A DNA stretch of 64,000 nt, taken from NCBI RefSeq assembly GCF_037975245.1, contig NC_092567.1:22447376-22511375 (forward strand). The letters run 5' to 3'. Of this stretch, positions 1 to 11,090 are shown piece by piece. The notes below the pieces were generated by a model. It had not been told where the DNA came from. It worked only from the letters and a program-made list of their open reading frames with translations, and did no database searches. Positions within the stretch are counted from its first letter, which is position 1; each line of letters starts with the position of its first letter. The stretch is from Apostichopus japonicus. Taxonomy: Eukaryota > Echinodermata > Holothuroidea > Aspidochirotida > Stichopodidae. The position numbers and the translations under genes are program-made.

Positions 1-1154
1 TTGGGCTGTAAAAGGTGTTGAATTGAGGGTGATTCCAGGGACGGAGATCTGGAGGTAGCTGCGGTGAGGGTGTTGGTGGAGGAGGACTTCTGCGACAGAT
101 TCAGCGGCTGATCTGCGTTGTCGTAACCCGGGATGTGAGCCCCCAGGCTGGCGTGCTGCATGAGCGGGGGGAAGGAAGAAGGGGGAAAGGAGGCATGGGG
201 TATCGTCAGCAGACCCCCGTGTCCTGCCTGAAACGGCGCGATGCCGGCCAGGTGGCCGTTGGTCAGCGCCACGGGCTGCATGGCAGCCTGCCCGCTGGAC
301 TGGAAAGTGTTCGTCGGCGATTTGGTCTGGTTACCCGATGCGGATTTCCCCGCGGAGTCGGGGCTGGTGATGAGCGGGGGCGGGGCCGGCAGGCGGTTGA
401 GGTCGGTGGGGTAGACGGGAATGAGTCGTAAGAAGCCCCCGCCGGCCGCGGCCGCCGCACCGGCGTGTTGCTGTTGCAGCGCCTGCATGAGGAACGCAAT
501 CTTGTGGTGTTGGTCCAATAGTTGCTGCTGTTGCCTCTGCAGCATGTCCTGCTGTATCCGTTGCAGCTCCATCTGCCTCTGCTGGCGCTGGAGCTGAGTC
601 CGCTGGAGCTGCGAGACCTCGCTCTGCTGCCGGACCAGCTGTTCCTTCAGCGACGATAACTGGATCAGCAGCTCGTTGAGGGCGCCATCCCCAACTTTAT
701 CTGACCCATCCTCCCTCTCCCTTTCCCTCTCCATCTCTCTTTCCACCTCCCTCTCCCTCTCCACCTCCCTCCCCCTCTCCATCTCCCTCTCAACGTCCTC
801 CATCGCACTGTCTCGGTCCTCCGACCTCTCTATGCTACGGTTGGGAGGACCCAACAATTCAGAGGATATGAGATGTTCCTCACTGATAACTTCTACCTTC
901 ACCTGAGGTTGCTGATCTTCGCGCCCGTCTGCCTCGACCAATCTCTCTACTACAGGGCTCGTCCTATCCACCAAACTACTACTATAGTCTTCTTTCTTAA
1001 CTACTTTGGTCAGGTCTGTTGGTTCCTCACCATCCAGACCGTCGTCGTTACAATCCATCTCTATGTCGTCCTCGTCGCTAGGCTTCTCGTTGTCATGGTG
1101 ATCACCCAAGCTATCGTTCATGGAAACACCGCTGTCTGGAGTTTTAGCAGCCAT
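1..1154 (-). CDS. SoxD: SoxD (Sox5/6/13-like) transcription factor, N-terminal coding exon, partial
   Basis: On the minus strand this frame is open from an ATG at 1154-1152 to the window edge: 384 codons plus two bases, with no stop. The protein starts MAAKTPDSGVSM and has an acidic N-terminus with two psi-K-x-E matches (VKKE, VKVE), which are possible SUMO sites. An arginine/glutamate repeat occupies about residues 118-150. A leucine- and glutamine-rich coiled coil follows at about 158-230, including QQLLDQHHKIAFLMQAL, which resembles the SoxD leucine zipper/Q-box (QQQHKINLLQQQ in vertebrates). After it come RLIPVYP and, at 349-357, QPLNLSQKS. PLNLS is the kind of motif through which vertebrate Sox6 binds the corepressor CtBP2. 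SoxD proteins are nuclear, dimerise through the coil and bind DNA through an HMG box near the C-terminus. That box is not seen here and should lie beyond base 1. This ATG has a good context (GCAATGG). An in-frame ATG at 1163 would add MIA but has a poor context. Family assignment is fairly sure; the precise orthologue is inferred. Confidence 0.8.
   Translation of the reverse strand, partial: MAAKTPDSGVSMNDSLGDHHDNEKPSDEDDIEMDCNDDGLDGEEPTDLTKVVKKEDYSSSLVDRTSPVVERLVEADGREDQQPQVKVEVISEEHLISSELLGPPNRSIERSEDRDSAMEDVEREMERGREVEREREVEREMEREREREDGSDKVGDGALNELLIQLSSLKEQLVRQQSEVSQLQRTQLQRQQRQMELQRIQQDMLQRQQQQLLDQHHKIAFLMQALQQQHAGAAAAAGGGFLRLIPVYPTDLNRLPAPPPLITSPDSAGKSASGNQTKSPTNTFQSSGQAAMQPVALTNGHLAGIAPFQAGHGGLLTIPHASFPPSSFPPLMQHASLGAHIPGYDNADQPLNLSQKSSSTNTLTAATSRSPSLESPSIQHLLQP
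703..800 (-). repeat. Purine/pyrimidine coding minisatellite in SoxD
   Basis: About 100 bases are almost wholly CT on the plus strand, built from short variants of CTCCCTCTCCATCTC. On the coding strand they encode alternating E and R with M and V (MERGREVEREREVERE and similar), at about residues 118-150. Such a tract is prone to length change, and its copy number may vary between individuals or species without breaking the frame when units are multiples of three. It lies between the acidic N-terminus and the coiled coil. Confidence 0.7.
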
Positions 1155-1230
1155 TGCTATCATCTATTGAGCACTGTTAGTATCAACCATCTGTAGGACA
1201 AGAAAATTAAAATTAGTCAAACCGGCTGAC
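1155..1230 (-). other. 3' splice site and short 5' UTR segment of the SoxD exon, with a micro-ORF
   Basis: Reading the minus strand, an ACTAAT branch-point-like word and a pyrimidine tract (TTTTCTTGTCCTACAG) end in AG at 1192-1191. The exon therefore most likely begins at 1190. The 36 bases before the chosen ATG contain an 8-codon ATG...TAG micro-ORF (1190-1164) in the same frame as the SoxD coding sequence. The stop shows that the coding region cannot extend upstream in this exon, and the micro-ORF could damp translation. An upstream non-coding exon must exist at higher coordinates; its position is not known. Confidence 0.65.
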
Positions 1231-4200
1231 AAATAAAGTTCACACTTGTTGTCGAAGATGTCAATAAAAAATGGAAAAAAAATGTAAGTTACAATATACG
1301 CTTATTAGTTTTTCTTTGTTTAAAAGGGGAAAAAAAATTGATGATAGTGCAAGTTGATGGAGACCCTGGTTAGGCAGTCAGGAATTGATAAATTAACTTG
1401 ATCAGCCAAAAGAGGGAAGTGAAATTCCTCATGAGGGACTGACACCTTCGAGGGGGAAGGTTTAAGAGTCATTTACAAGTTTCGCGATAACTCCTAGTTA
1501 GACCTTACACGAGTGTCTACTGCATGCATGGCGAGCAGTTCAACAAACGGCACAGTGCAATTGTTTACAACAGGAGTCCAATGAATGGGGCCAGGGAAGT
1601 TTGTTATTTAATAAATGTTGTTGAAAAAAAAGATAGATATTGTCAGCTCTTGTTCAAATTTCTTGTTGAAAATGTCATATTTTCTTCGTTACTAGATCTA
1701 TGCTTAAAACGCCACCATGCTTTCCAAAAATTATGACAAACAGCATTTTCTCTCACAAGATTTGGGCAGAATTGTTTCTACGTCGATGATATTCATTGTC
1801 TTGAGAGAATCTCGTGTTTAAAATGCTGTCACAGTGACCCAACTTTAGCGGCCCGGCAGTCTTTTAACGAACGTATAACTTAACAAGAACAAAACACAAT
1901 TCTACCTTTTCAATGCAATTCTCTCTGTTCATTGTAGTTCATTGTAGAAACAGTAGAAGGAAGAATGCTGAGATCGTGATGAGACAGGTAAGCAATGAGG
2001 TGAAGTAACTAAGATATCAGTTCAATCAAATTACAATAACATGATTACAGGCCATTTATTACTTTACAACTTTATTTTGAGACAAAACTGTGAAATGACG
2101 GTTGGGCAGGGACAGGGTACCAAAGATGTGTAAATCAGGGGTACGTAAACAGGGAGAGGGGGAGGAAGGATTTTATTTTATAAGTTCAAATACATTACAA
2201 GCATGCCACAAACTGCATCAACTTTAATAGGTCGCAGTACCTCGGAAACATCTCATCATTAATAATAATCTGTCCTATATTTAGCCTCTCAGGATCAGGC
2301 GAACCAACCGTGTTTATATTTAGTTCAAATTTATGCTAAAAACAATTTCTCGCCGATGTCACAGAGATGCTTTAAGAATGGAAAAGGAAATGAGGTATGA
2401 AGCTTAACAAATCAGGATGAGAATACAGATCAAATGGATAAAAACTTGCGACTTAAATCCCATAGATGTCAACAAAGACTAAAAATAATATGCTCAAAAG
2501 GCCGTAAGAGGTGAACTCGGAGGGTAAAAACTTAAGATAGCCTTTGTACACATTTACTGACAATACCTCGGTATATATGCTATTGAACTGGCACGAATAT
2601 TACACAGTAAGTATATATATATATATATATGGTGTCAATCTAACTTTAAAAAAAAAAAAACACCTCGGCCGATAATTGCCTCCAAACTTTCAATTTTTTT
2701 TCACTTTCCTGTACATTCTGAAGTGTACTGGTAATAACACTACTGAACCACAAAGACTTTTTTTTAATGCTATACTATACTGACAATAAATGGGGAGTAT
2801 TTCAAAATTTCAAGTTAATTTGAAAATAAATCTTCAAAACTGAAATTTTGCAGTTTAAAACAGTCAATGGCCTACTTTAATGTTTATGTGTGGGAAGTGT
2901 TTCATTTCCTATAAAACCAGATTATTAGAAGATTTCTTGGACTTGTTTTTTACAAAATCATGTAATTCCCTTAAAAAAAAGTTGTGCAATCATTCTTCTT
3001 CTTCTTCTTGTTTTCAAACAGAAACCAAGTCATTTGACTAGATTCTTGCTGTTTCGGGGAAAAAATATAATAGAAAATGACGATGATCTCTCGTGATCTC
3101 CATTTCCGTACATGATCAACAAAACAAATAAGCTTACTCGATGCTTAAAGCTGTGCGAGGCATATTTATTTGTAAAGGACACCAAACCCATATAATATTT
3201 ATCATACTTTACTGTGTGTGATAGAAATCATTCTGGATGAATAACTCCACCAAATTTTCTACCGATAGACTTGCTCCATTTGCGAGCTACAGTATCAGCT
3301 GAAAGACACGCGCTGTGCGGGGGGGGGGTGGGATGGGGGAATGGGGTGGGGGATAACCATTTTTGTTTTCAATTTATGTCTGAGGTCATACAACTGGAAT
3401 GTGTAACCTTTGACTTTTCCCATTGTTTTCCATTGCATGTATGGGTTATACAGTAGTAAAGTGTACATTAAACCAGTATATATAGTTCAGGTGAAGAACT
3501 TCAATACTTTAGAATGAAAATTCTTCCAAAACCCAAACCAGTCCAGGAACTCTGAAGATAGTGGGCAAAATTGTTTTCATTTTCACTTTTGAATGTATCA
3601 TTGTGCAGTAGTAGTATTTCTAAAACTGGTGTTGTAATTTAATAATCTTTTATGACACACATTCCCCTGATCCCGTTCTCTGTCTCTCCTCATCTTGACA
3701 AAATACATCATAACTATAGAATCAGTACAACGGTTGCCGCCTTAACAGAAAATCAAACCATGATAACCATCACTGACTTATGTGATAAATACATGGCTTA
3801 TGACTTACAACTTCCTGAAACCGTTTCCAAAGGACATGGTTCATGTGTGAGGTGTGTGTATACATATATACAGTATCACGGCTTGGTTTGTTCCTCGAAC
3901 GCATACCGAACAAATTCTGGATTTACCCGATTATTTAAGAATAAGGATGACGTTGTCGTCCAGCCACATTGCATAATTTGTCAAGTCTCAACTTGTAATT
4001 CCTTAGCGTGTTTCTCAAATTTCGTGATAGAGATAATTTAGTTTAAATTGTTTATGTTTAAAAGAGTTGTTGGTGGCAAAATGTCGAAATTAATGACATT
4101 GTTTACCTATTAATAGGCTTTGTTTTCAGTAACAATAATAACACAAGAGTAAAAGTGTGGTAATCTTCACATCCTTTTGCTAGTGGCACTATGACATCAC

Positions 4201-5302
4201 TCAGTGGACAAAGGGGGAGTCCCCTGATGTAATGATATGCCATGCACACAGAACAACGTGACCGACCAAAGAAATGAAAGCACTTTTCAAAATAGGGCAT
4301 ACAAAAAAGATGGGTGTGGTCTAGGTCTTCTTTGGCATATATTTAGGACACCGAATGAAAATGAGTTTCTCAACTTTTGTCTAATTAACTGTACAGTTGA
4401 CTGTGAAAGACCGACACTCAATTTCCACAAATTTTGAAGATTGCTGGCTTCATAAACATTATAAGACCAAACCCCCCCCCCCCCCCCCGTCTGGAGATGT
4501 GTTTTACGAGCGATTGTGTTGTGAACTTTGCGTCACCTGCGGCTTATAACTTTCCCCAATTAATGTGTCCTGATGTGTATGGCACATGAATTAAAATCAT
4601 TTCGATCCTCAATCTGCTTTCGATATCTGCTCTAGGATGTATTGCTTAATCCGCGACGACTTAATCCACAAAAAATGCCCGTTTGTCATTTACGGCAGCA
4701 TGATACAGGGTCAATGAAACGAAACAGCCGTATCAATAACCCAATCAAGCCAACCATTCGACTAATATCACCATTTTTCCCGATTCCATTATTTTGCCGT
4801 AATGACTGCACTCAAGACAATTTCGTTCTGTTAGTGCTTTTGACTTCCTGACCGTTTTCCTATGTAGATTACCGGTGCTTAAAGGGGATGAACACACAGA
4901 CTGTGGACGAGGTGCGAGGGGGGGGTAGAGGGAGGTGGAAGGTCTCCTGACCTGAGATACGTTTTATACTTAACATCTTCAAAAACAGACTACCGGGTTG
5001 GTCTTCCACAACTGTACCTTTCCATGTGTTTCCTCTTATCAATGTAACTCAAAAGCTGACATTGGTGATGCACAGTAATGAGAGACAGACAGACAGACAT
5101 ACATACAGACAGAGGTGTATGATATCGCAGACAGGTTACAGAGGAATTTTTAGGAAGTTAGCAAAGAGACAACTAGTGCAGTATGTTGGATGCATTAGTA
5201 GGTAAACTACTGTATAAATATTCAGAATTAACAACCCCCAAAATATTATATAATGTTATATACGTTTGTTGATTACAACACCTACAATACTGGTGTGGGT
5301 CT
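1231..5302. other. Non-coding stretch, probably SoxD 5' intron or upstream DNA
   Basis: No recognisable exon is seen on either strand. It contains a pure TA run (2611-2630), a CTT run (2992-3009), a G-rich patch at 3320-3353, a run of 17 C at 4472-4488 and a GACA/CATA microsatellite (5082-5113). An open frame of 129 codons at 3652-4041 has no recognisable domain and no gene-like context, and I treat it as chance. Confidence 0.5.
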
Positions 5303-5385
5303 ATGGTGGGAGGGAGTGGGCTTGAATACTATATGGTGGGAGGGAGTGGGCTTGAATACTATATGGTGGGAGGGAGTGGGCTTGA
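5303..5385. repeat. 30-bp tandem repeat, about 2.8 copies
   Basis: Units start at 5303, 5333 and 5363 with the core ATGGTGGGAGGGAGTGGGCT followed by TGAATACTAT. The first two copies are identical and the third ends in a variant (TGAACACC). As 30 is a multiple of three, two plus-strand frames stay open across it and give short repetitive peptides; there is no other sign of coding. Confidence 0.9.
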
Positions 5386-8300
5386 ACACCTTACCAATTG
5401 TATGCAGTTATATACAGTCTGGGCTCAACCGACGAGGAACTTCTCATTCAATCTACGACACCTTTTTTTATCAATGCAGTGGTTTCCCTTTAACAGACAT
5501 GGAAAAACAATAAGACAAGTTTTATAATGAACCAACATGGATGATAGGAACAATTGAATATGCTGCAGAGAGGAAACGGTCCCCGGAATGAACAGTTACT
5601 ATTGCTTATCCGACAAACAGAATTAACTGGTGTTCAAAGAAGATGGGAAAGAGCTGAAAGTCACAAAATTTACTTCCCAAGAGTTGCGCATTTTTTGGTT
5701 CGGTCTTTCATCATCGCAACTTAATACTGGCTCCTGGTTTCTGATCGCAATTGAAATATCGTCGTGCGTAGTTGTACTAATTGCATAAATAAGACTACAT
5801 AGGTGAACTTCCAAGGATGGACATTGGCAAATGCTTCTACCGTCTAAATGGCACCATCGAGCTTAAACAAATGTGTTTGGTGCAAGGAATGGAAAAGGGG
5901 GATTTTTTTATATTTTTTATGAAATGCAAAACATTGTGATGAAGACAGGAGCTTTTAACAAAGAATGAGCTTATATTCTTTACTGAATTTACATTACTGA
6001 TTTAAAGCCCTGCTGATCTGTGTTCAGCATTAAATTGAAGTTTTTAACTGGAGATTCTATCAATAGGATTAAACAAACTAGCACATGGGAATAAAGAAAC
6101 TAGCTGTGGGGTTAAAATGCTAGCTTATTTCTGTTTTGTTTTTTTTTGAGGCGGGAAGGGGGGGTGGGAGGGGGGAGACTATGGGAATAAAGAAACTAGC
6201 TGTAGCCATTGGGGTATTGAATCCATCAATGTCAAAATGTGTCATTTACACTACTGCATCACATCTTGCTTTCTTCTACTTCACTTTTTGTAAGAAACTT
6301 TATCTTTCCAAAATGTAAGAGGTTCAAGATAACATTTCTCGGGATTTAACTCTATCCGACCGAGCCGAACTAAATGACCAGAACTAGTCACAAGTATATA
6401 ACATCGGCAACCCTCAATCTTCAGAAAGCGATGTCTTAATTACTGGTTATTTAGTTGAGTTCATCACCCAATGGCCACAGGGCTGTTAGGGAGGGGAGGG
6501 GGTGATGAAGGACAAAAGATTTCTCCCTGAGAGAGGCCAAGGGAGACGTACCTCATAACCGCCTGGAAATACAAAATGACAGATTCGGTACTCCCTGACA
6601 AGAGGCCCCGAGAAAATAGAAAAGCTGTCACAACACAAAAGTCATATTCTGGAACAACGTAACTATAAGCCTGACAGCACTTCCCTATTTCACTGAGGAA
6701 ACTTCTAATTCGCACAAAAGGAAAAAAAAAAAAAAAAAAAAAAGGTATTTTTAAAGTCTCCTGCACCTAAATTTAACTGAATTTGTGCATGTGGCAATGT
6801 ATACAGGATGTTTAACAGTATGTTTAAATTTCCCATGAATCACCACTCACTCCTCCTCTTGCGGGTTCTGCGATGTCAAAAAAAATGTTAAAAGTACAGG
6901 TAGATGATAGTTCATGGTTGCCACTGAACATCAAAAAATGTTTATAAGATTTTTTTCTTAAATGACAAGAGTCAGTTCTGCACTTTGTGAAACAAAATAT
7001 GGGACGCTATCTTTACAGTTTATAATTAGATCAAATGTTGCCATTCAACTATAGATTCAATGTTGCAAAAGCTCACAATACAGAATAATAACATACACTT
7101 CAAGCCTCTACTTTCAGAACATAGTAACATTCAATATGGCAAAACTACACATAGAAATGTATAATATATCACATAATATTGTAATATTAGATTAGTAGTA
7201 TTAAATACATAAATACATAGTAATACTATAACATAAGAATAAGTACAGTACTTGATACTACATACATAGTTATACTACAGATCGTACTTAATACTACATA
7301 CATAGTACTACTACACATACTATACTAATACTGCATAATTATTTCACACATAATCATTCATATCACATATCACACATATAGTAATATCACATAATTAGTA
7401 ATATCACAAAATTAATAATACAATTTTGAACATATCAAAACAAACTTGCAACAAAAAGGATTGAAATGGACACGTTTGCTGAATATTTATAGAGTTCTGT
7501 GGAGGAAGAAGAAGCAATTTGAGCATTTTAAAGGAATGATCTTTAATCTTCTTACTGTACAGTAGCTGACCTTTGGTCAAGCAATATGAAATGAATGGTT
7601 TTATGAAATAGAAAATAGCAGCCTAGAAAGAAAAAATGGTCACTAAACCAAAAATTTCTTATTTTCCTTAATCTGTTATTTGCTATAATTTTTAAAAGGC
7701 ACTTAACATTGGTCCAGCCACTGTACCCTCCTACTTCCCCTCTCCCCCATCCCAATCTCAAATCTTAACAGGTGTCCCTGACGATAATGCAATTTGTGAT
7801 AAGAATACATTAAAATAGTTATTTCCAAAAAAATGATCTGCCTAAACATAGCATCTACCACTGTACATCTACAGTAGCTACAGTAATGCAAACTTCTCCA
7901 ACAAAAGCTCTGTTCGGTAAAAAGTTCCAACGACGACGTAGTATATATCACATTCCCATCAGATAAGAATTCCCACAAAGGAAGATGCAGAAATTTTTGA
8001 TTATTTTATGGCAGTCATGTTTTCACTTTCATTAATTAATAGAGCCAAGACAAAGAGGTCCATTGTACAGCCTAATGATCATTGACGAGCAATAAAACTT
8101 TGCTATAAACGATTGCTATTGTCTTTTTTGTTAAAGCGCCGTTAAGTATCTATGAACCCCTTTTTATATATTTTTTTCCCTCTAACACTGCTGTAACATG
8201 CTCTTCTACATATATTCACATTAAACCTTCTGTCCGACCGATTGTTTCCCACTTTCAGGAGTGAAGACTTGCGGTCGTTACAGAACAAATTAATCACCTA

Positions 8301-9009
8301 GAGAACACAGATGACAAAACCAAATTAAAGACAATAGGGACAATTGTTTCCCTTGCCTAATTTCTTCTTAATTTAAGACTGATAATGAGTTAATTATTCT
8401 CATTAGTTTCAGCTGGATGATTCTCTCGCCAAGTCGACTACATCCAGTTGAGCTTGAGGAAACGTTAACAAATTAATGAAGGACGACTTTAGAGGCACAC
8501 AAAGTGTTACCTTTAATATATTACAATAGACTGTTAGAAAACACTGCTATCAATGCAGGTAGCATTTCTACACCACTTTTGAAGTTTTTTTGGCTTAAGA
8601 AATGACCCCATTAAACAAGCGAGGTTCATCAATTAAAGTGACTGGAATAAAACTAACTGTAGTCTAACTAAGCACACAAGACCATTTAGGTCAGTCGATC
8701 AGATGCAACAAAAATCTCAATATTAATAGGGAAAAAAAAAGTTACTGTAATGGCCCCAAATAAACACATCCCACAATTTGTTACAAATTTGTGAAGGACC
8801 AATTATTGATGGTGTTTAATGTCGTCACCCAAAGGTGCTATAAATTTTGTTGTTCATATGAAGGTAAAAGAACACTGAATGTGTTAACATTTTTAGAATT
8901 TTTAGAGAACAACAAATTAACATTACAAATTTAGGCCTGTACCGAGGAGCTCACATCGTCACCCTTAAAGGAGCATTCCTTCAGGTCTAACATGATTTCT
9001 AAAAATTAT
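5386..9009. other. Non-coding stretch with a direct repeat and low-complexity DNA
   Basis: No exon is recognised. A 23-bp perfect direct repeat (6085-6107 and 6181-6203) flanks a T-run and G-rich tract. A run of 23 A lies at 6722-6744. From 7140 to 7430 the DNA is a degenerate AT-rich mix of ATACTACATACATAGT and TAATATCACA words, which looks like an old simple-sequence array. Confidence 0.5.
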
Positions 9010-9531
9010 CCGCACTCATTGTCTTACATTTCCCTTGGAATGTGACATATCAAGACTTAAAAAAGTTCTGGCAAGTCTTCTTTTAAAGAACACCAGCTAC
9101 ACATCTCTCTTTTCTTGTTTTCTCACATTTTGTGTAAATTTAGCTATTAATGTTTTGAATATCATGAAAACTGCAAGAGCTATAGAAAAAAATATCGGCA
9201 TTCATTGTCTTACATTTCCCTTGGAATGTGACATATCAAAACTTAAAAAAGTTCTAGCAAGTCTTCTTTTAAAGAACACCAGCTACACATCTCTCTTTTC
9301 TTTTTTTCTCACATTTTGTGTAAATTTAGCTATTAATGTTTTGAATATCATGAAAACTGCAAGAGCTACAGAAAAAAAACTATCGGCACTCATTGTCTGA
9401 CATTTCCCTTGGAATGCGACATATCAAGACTTAAAAAAGTTCTACCAAAAGTCTTCTTTTAAAAAAACACCAGCTACACATCTCTCTTTTCTTGTTTTCT
9501 CACATTTTGTGTAAATTTAGCTATTAATGTT
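9010..9531. repeat. 186-188 bp tandem repeat, 2.8 copies
   Basis: The words CATTGTCTTACATTTCCCTT, CACCAGCTACACATCTCTCT and TTTGTGTAAATTTAGCTATT recur in the same order. CATTGTCT lies at 9017, 9203 and 9391, giving periods of 186 and 188. The third copy stops after CTATTAATGTTT near 9531. Copies 1 and 2 are nearly identical, so the duplication is fairly recent. A 121-codon open frame (9035-9400) exists only because 186 is a multiple of three, and I do not call it a gene. Confidence 0.9.
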
Positions 9532-9679
9532 TCAAAGGGTATCTGTGCTTTTCCTTACTCCTAATAACTGAGCAAGTACCGAGAAACTTATAATTTAAAA
9601 TTATAAAGTTATAATTTACGTCATATATCGTTATATCGTATTGCAAAATAAGTAACAGTTGAACATATCATAACAGAAA

Positions 9680-9955
9680 AAAAAATAAGTTGCTTTCAAT
9701 ATTAAACAAAACAATGGTCTCCTCTCCTTTTCCATATAGAAATATCATACAAGTAAAATAAACGTAGAATAATTTGTTTTCATTATTGGACGCAATCACA
9801 ATCTCTTTCCTATAGAAATATCATACTTGTAAAAATAAAAGAAAAATAACTTGTTTTCGTTATCCGACGTAACAATGACCTCTTCTCTATAGAAATATCA
9901 TGAAGTAAAAATAAACGTAAAATAACTTGTTTTCACCGTTAAAATGGCGGTCTCT
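9680..9955. repeat. 77-bp degenerate tandem repeat, about 3.5 copies
   Basis: The word ATAGAAATATCAT lies at 9735, 9812 and 9889, spaced exactly 77 bases. Each is followed by a GTAAAA-TAAACG-like block, AATAACTTGTTTTC and a CTCT-rich block. A weaker partial copy precedes them from about 9680. Divergence is higher than in the 186-bp array just upstream, so the two arrays probably have different ages. Confidence 0.75.
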
Positions 9956-10837
9956 TGTTCCTTGTCTTCTGTAAAATTCTTTATTAATTTTGAGCAAATT
10001 AGTTTCCAGTAATACAAACAGTTGCAACCTTTCTATTTGTTCTTTTTTTCCTTTTTTTCTCTTCTTAATACCGTATCATTGAAAATTCTTATCCTTTTGA
10101 TGAACTTCCTGGTAAATTAGAACTTAAGTACACAGCTGCTAAATTATTAACGATGAATTAGCAGTAATTATGTTCTTCTTATAGTTTCCTTTGCATATAA
10201 AGTCCAAGTTATTAAGCCCTTAAGTAACACATTTGTTGCTCCTTTTCTAATTAATAAATATCATAAAGTCAAATATTAAAGGATGCACATAATGGTATTT
10301 TCAGAAAAGGCAGTTGTGTTCACAGTTCCGTACATTTCCTGGCCAAAGTGAAATTTGTTATTCTGGTGTTTCCTGCTTAAGTTAAAATAATTTGTTCCCA
10401 TTTGAGAAAATGTTTAAATTTTTAAACAAAGACCTACTGTACCACCAAGCCTTTAAAACTATGGATTTCTCATTATTATTTTGTCGACTTTATTTCATAT
10501 CACATGTTCATTTGTTGACACATCTTTTCTCCAACTTTAATGCTTGTGAACAATAGTTTTATGGTTAATATTAAGTAAAACTTGCAAATTATATTCCTTT
10601 ACTGTCCAAGCAAAAAACAGAAAAAAATTCTCATATATATTTGCTTTCTCATGTGCCTGGTATTAAAAGTGACTTTAGGTTAAAGTAAAATACTGCCAAG
10701 CCATGGACAATTTATTTTCAATATAGTTTTATATTTTCTAAATACTCTTAATTTCCAATAATAAATACAACTTCATTCCCTGTCCCCCTCTCCCATAATT
10801 TCATCCAATTTTTATATATACTGATTAATTCAATTGA
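9956..10837. other. AT-rich non-coding stretch
   Basis: No exon or complete mobile element is recognised. Short recurring phrases such as CATTTCCTGG and GAAATTTGT hint at old, decayed repeats, but none can be delimited by eye. Confidence 0.4.
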
Positions 10838-11090
10838 TTCCTAAACCACCCTTGAAGACCTATGGTTACAAAAGCTTTGAATACTCTGGCTCTTATCTCT
10901 GGAACAAGTTACCAGATCACATTCCAACATGCTCTAAACTTTCTACATTCAAAAGTCTTCTTAAGACCCATCTTTTCACTTGTTCTTTTGTAAATTAATC
11001 TGCTTTCTTTGTAAAGCGCCTTGAGCAGTGACTTTTGTCTACTGATTTGGTGCTATATAAGTCTCATTTATTATTATTATTATTATTTAA
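10838..11090 (+). mobile_element. 5'-truncated LINE fragment: end of the reverse-transcriptase ORF and ATT-repeat tail
   Basis: From 10861 a frame reads YGYKSFEYSGSYLWNKLP, then DHIPTCSKLSTFKSLLKT, then HLFTCSFVN and a stop at 10996-10998. The pattern S-F-x-Y-S-G-x-x-L-W-N-x-L-P followed by S-x-F-K-x-x-L-K-T-x-L-F is typical of the C-terminal end of ORF2 in L2/CR1-like non-LTR retrotransposons. The downstream AAAGCGCCTTGAGCAGTGAC and TGGTGCTATATAAGT blocks and the (ATT)n tail at 11069-11088 are what the 3' ends of such elements look like in marine invertebrates. Only the last 250 bases are present, the usual result of 5' truncation during insertion. The endonuclease and polymerase core are absent, so it cannot move. 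The exact clade is not certain. Confidence 0.8.

Noticed and set aside
135-906. Plus-strand open frames at the left edge
   Set aside because: They are antisense shadows of the SoxD coding exon, which has recognisable motifs.
3652-4041. 129-codon plus-strand open frame
   Set aside because: No recognisable domain and no splice or neighbour evidence.
9035-9400. 121-codon plus-strand open frame
   Set aside because: It spans two copies of a 186-bp tandem repeat, whose length being a multiple of three keeps it open. The encoded peptide is just a duplicated low-complexity stretch.
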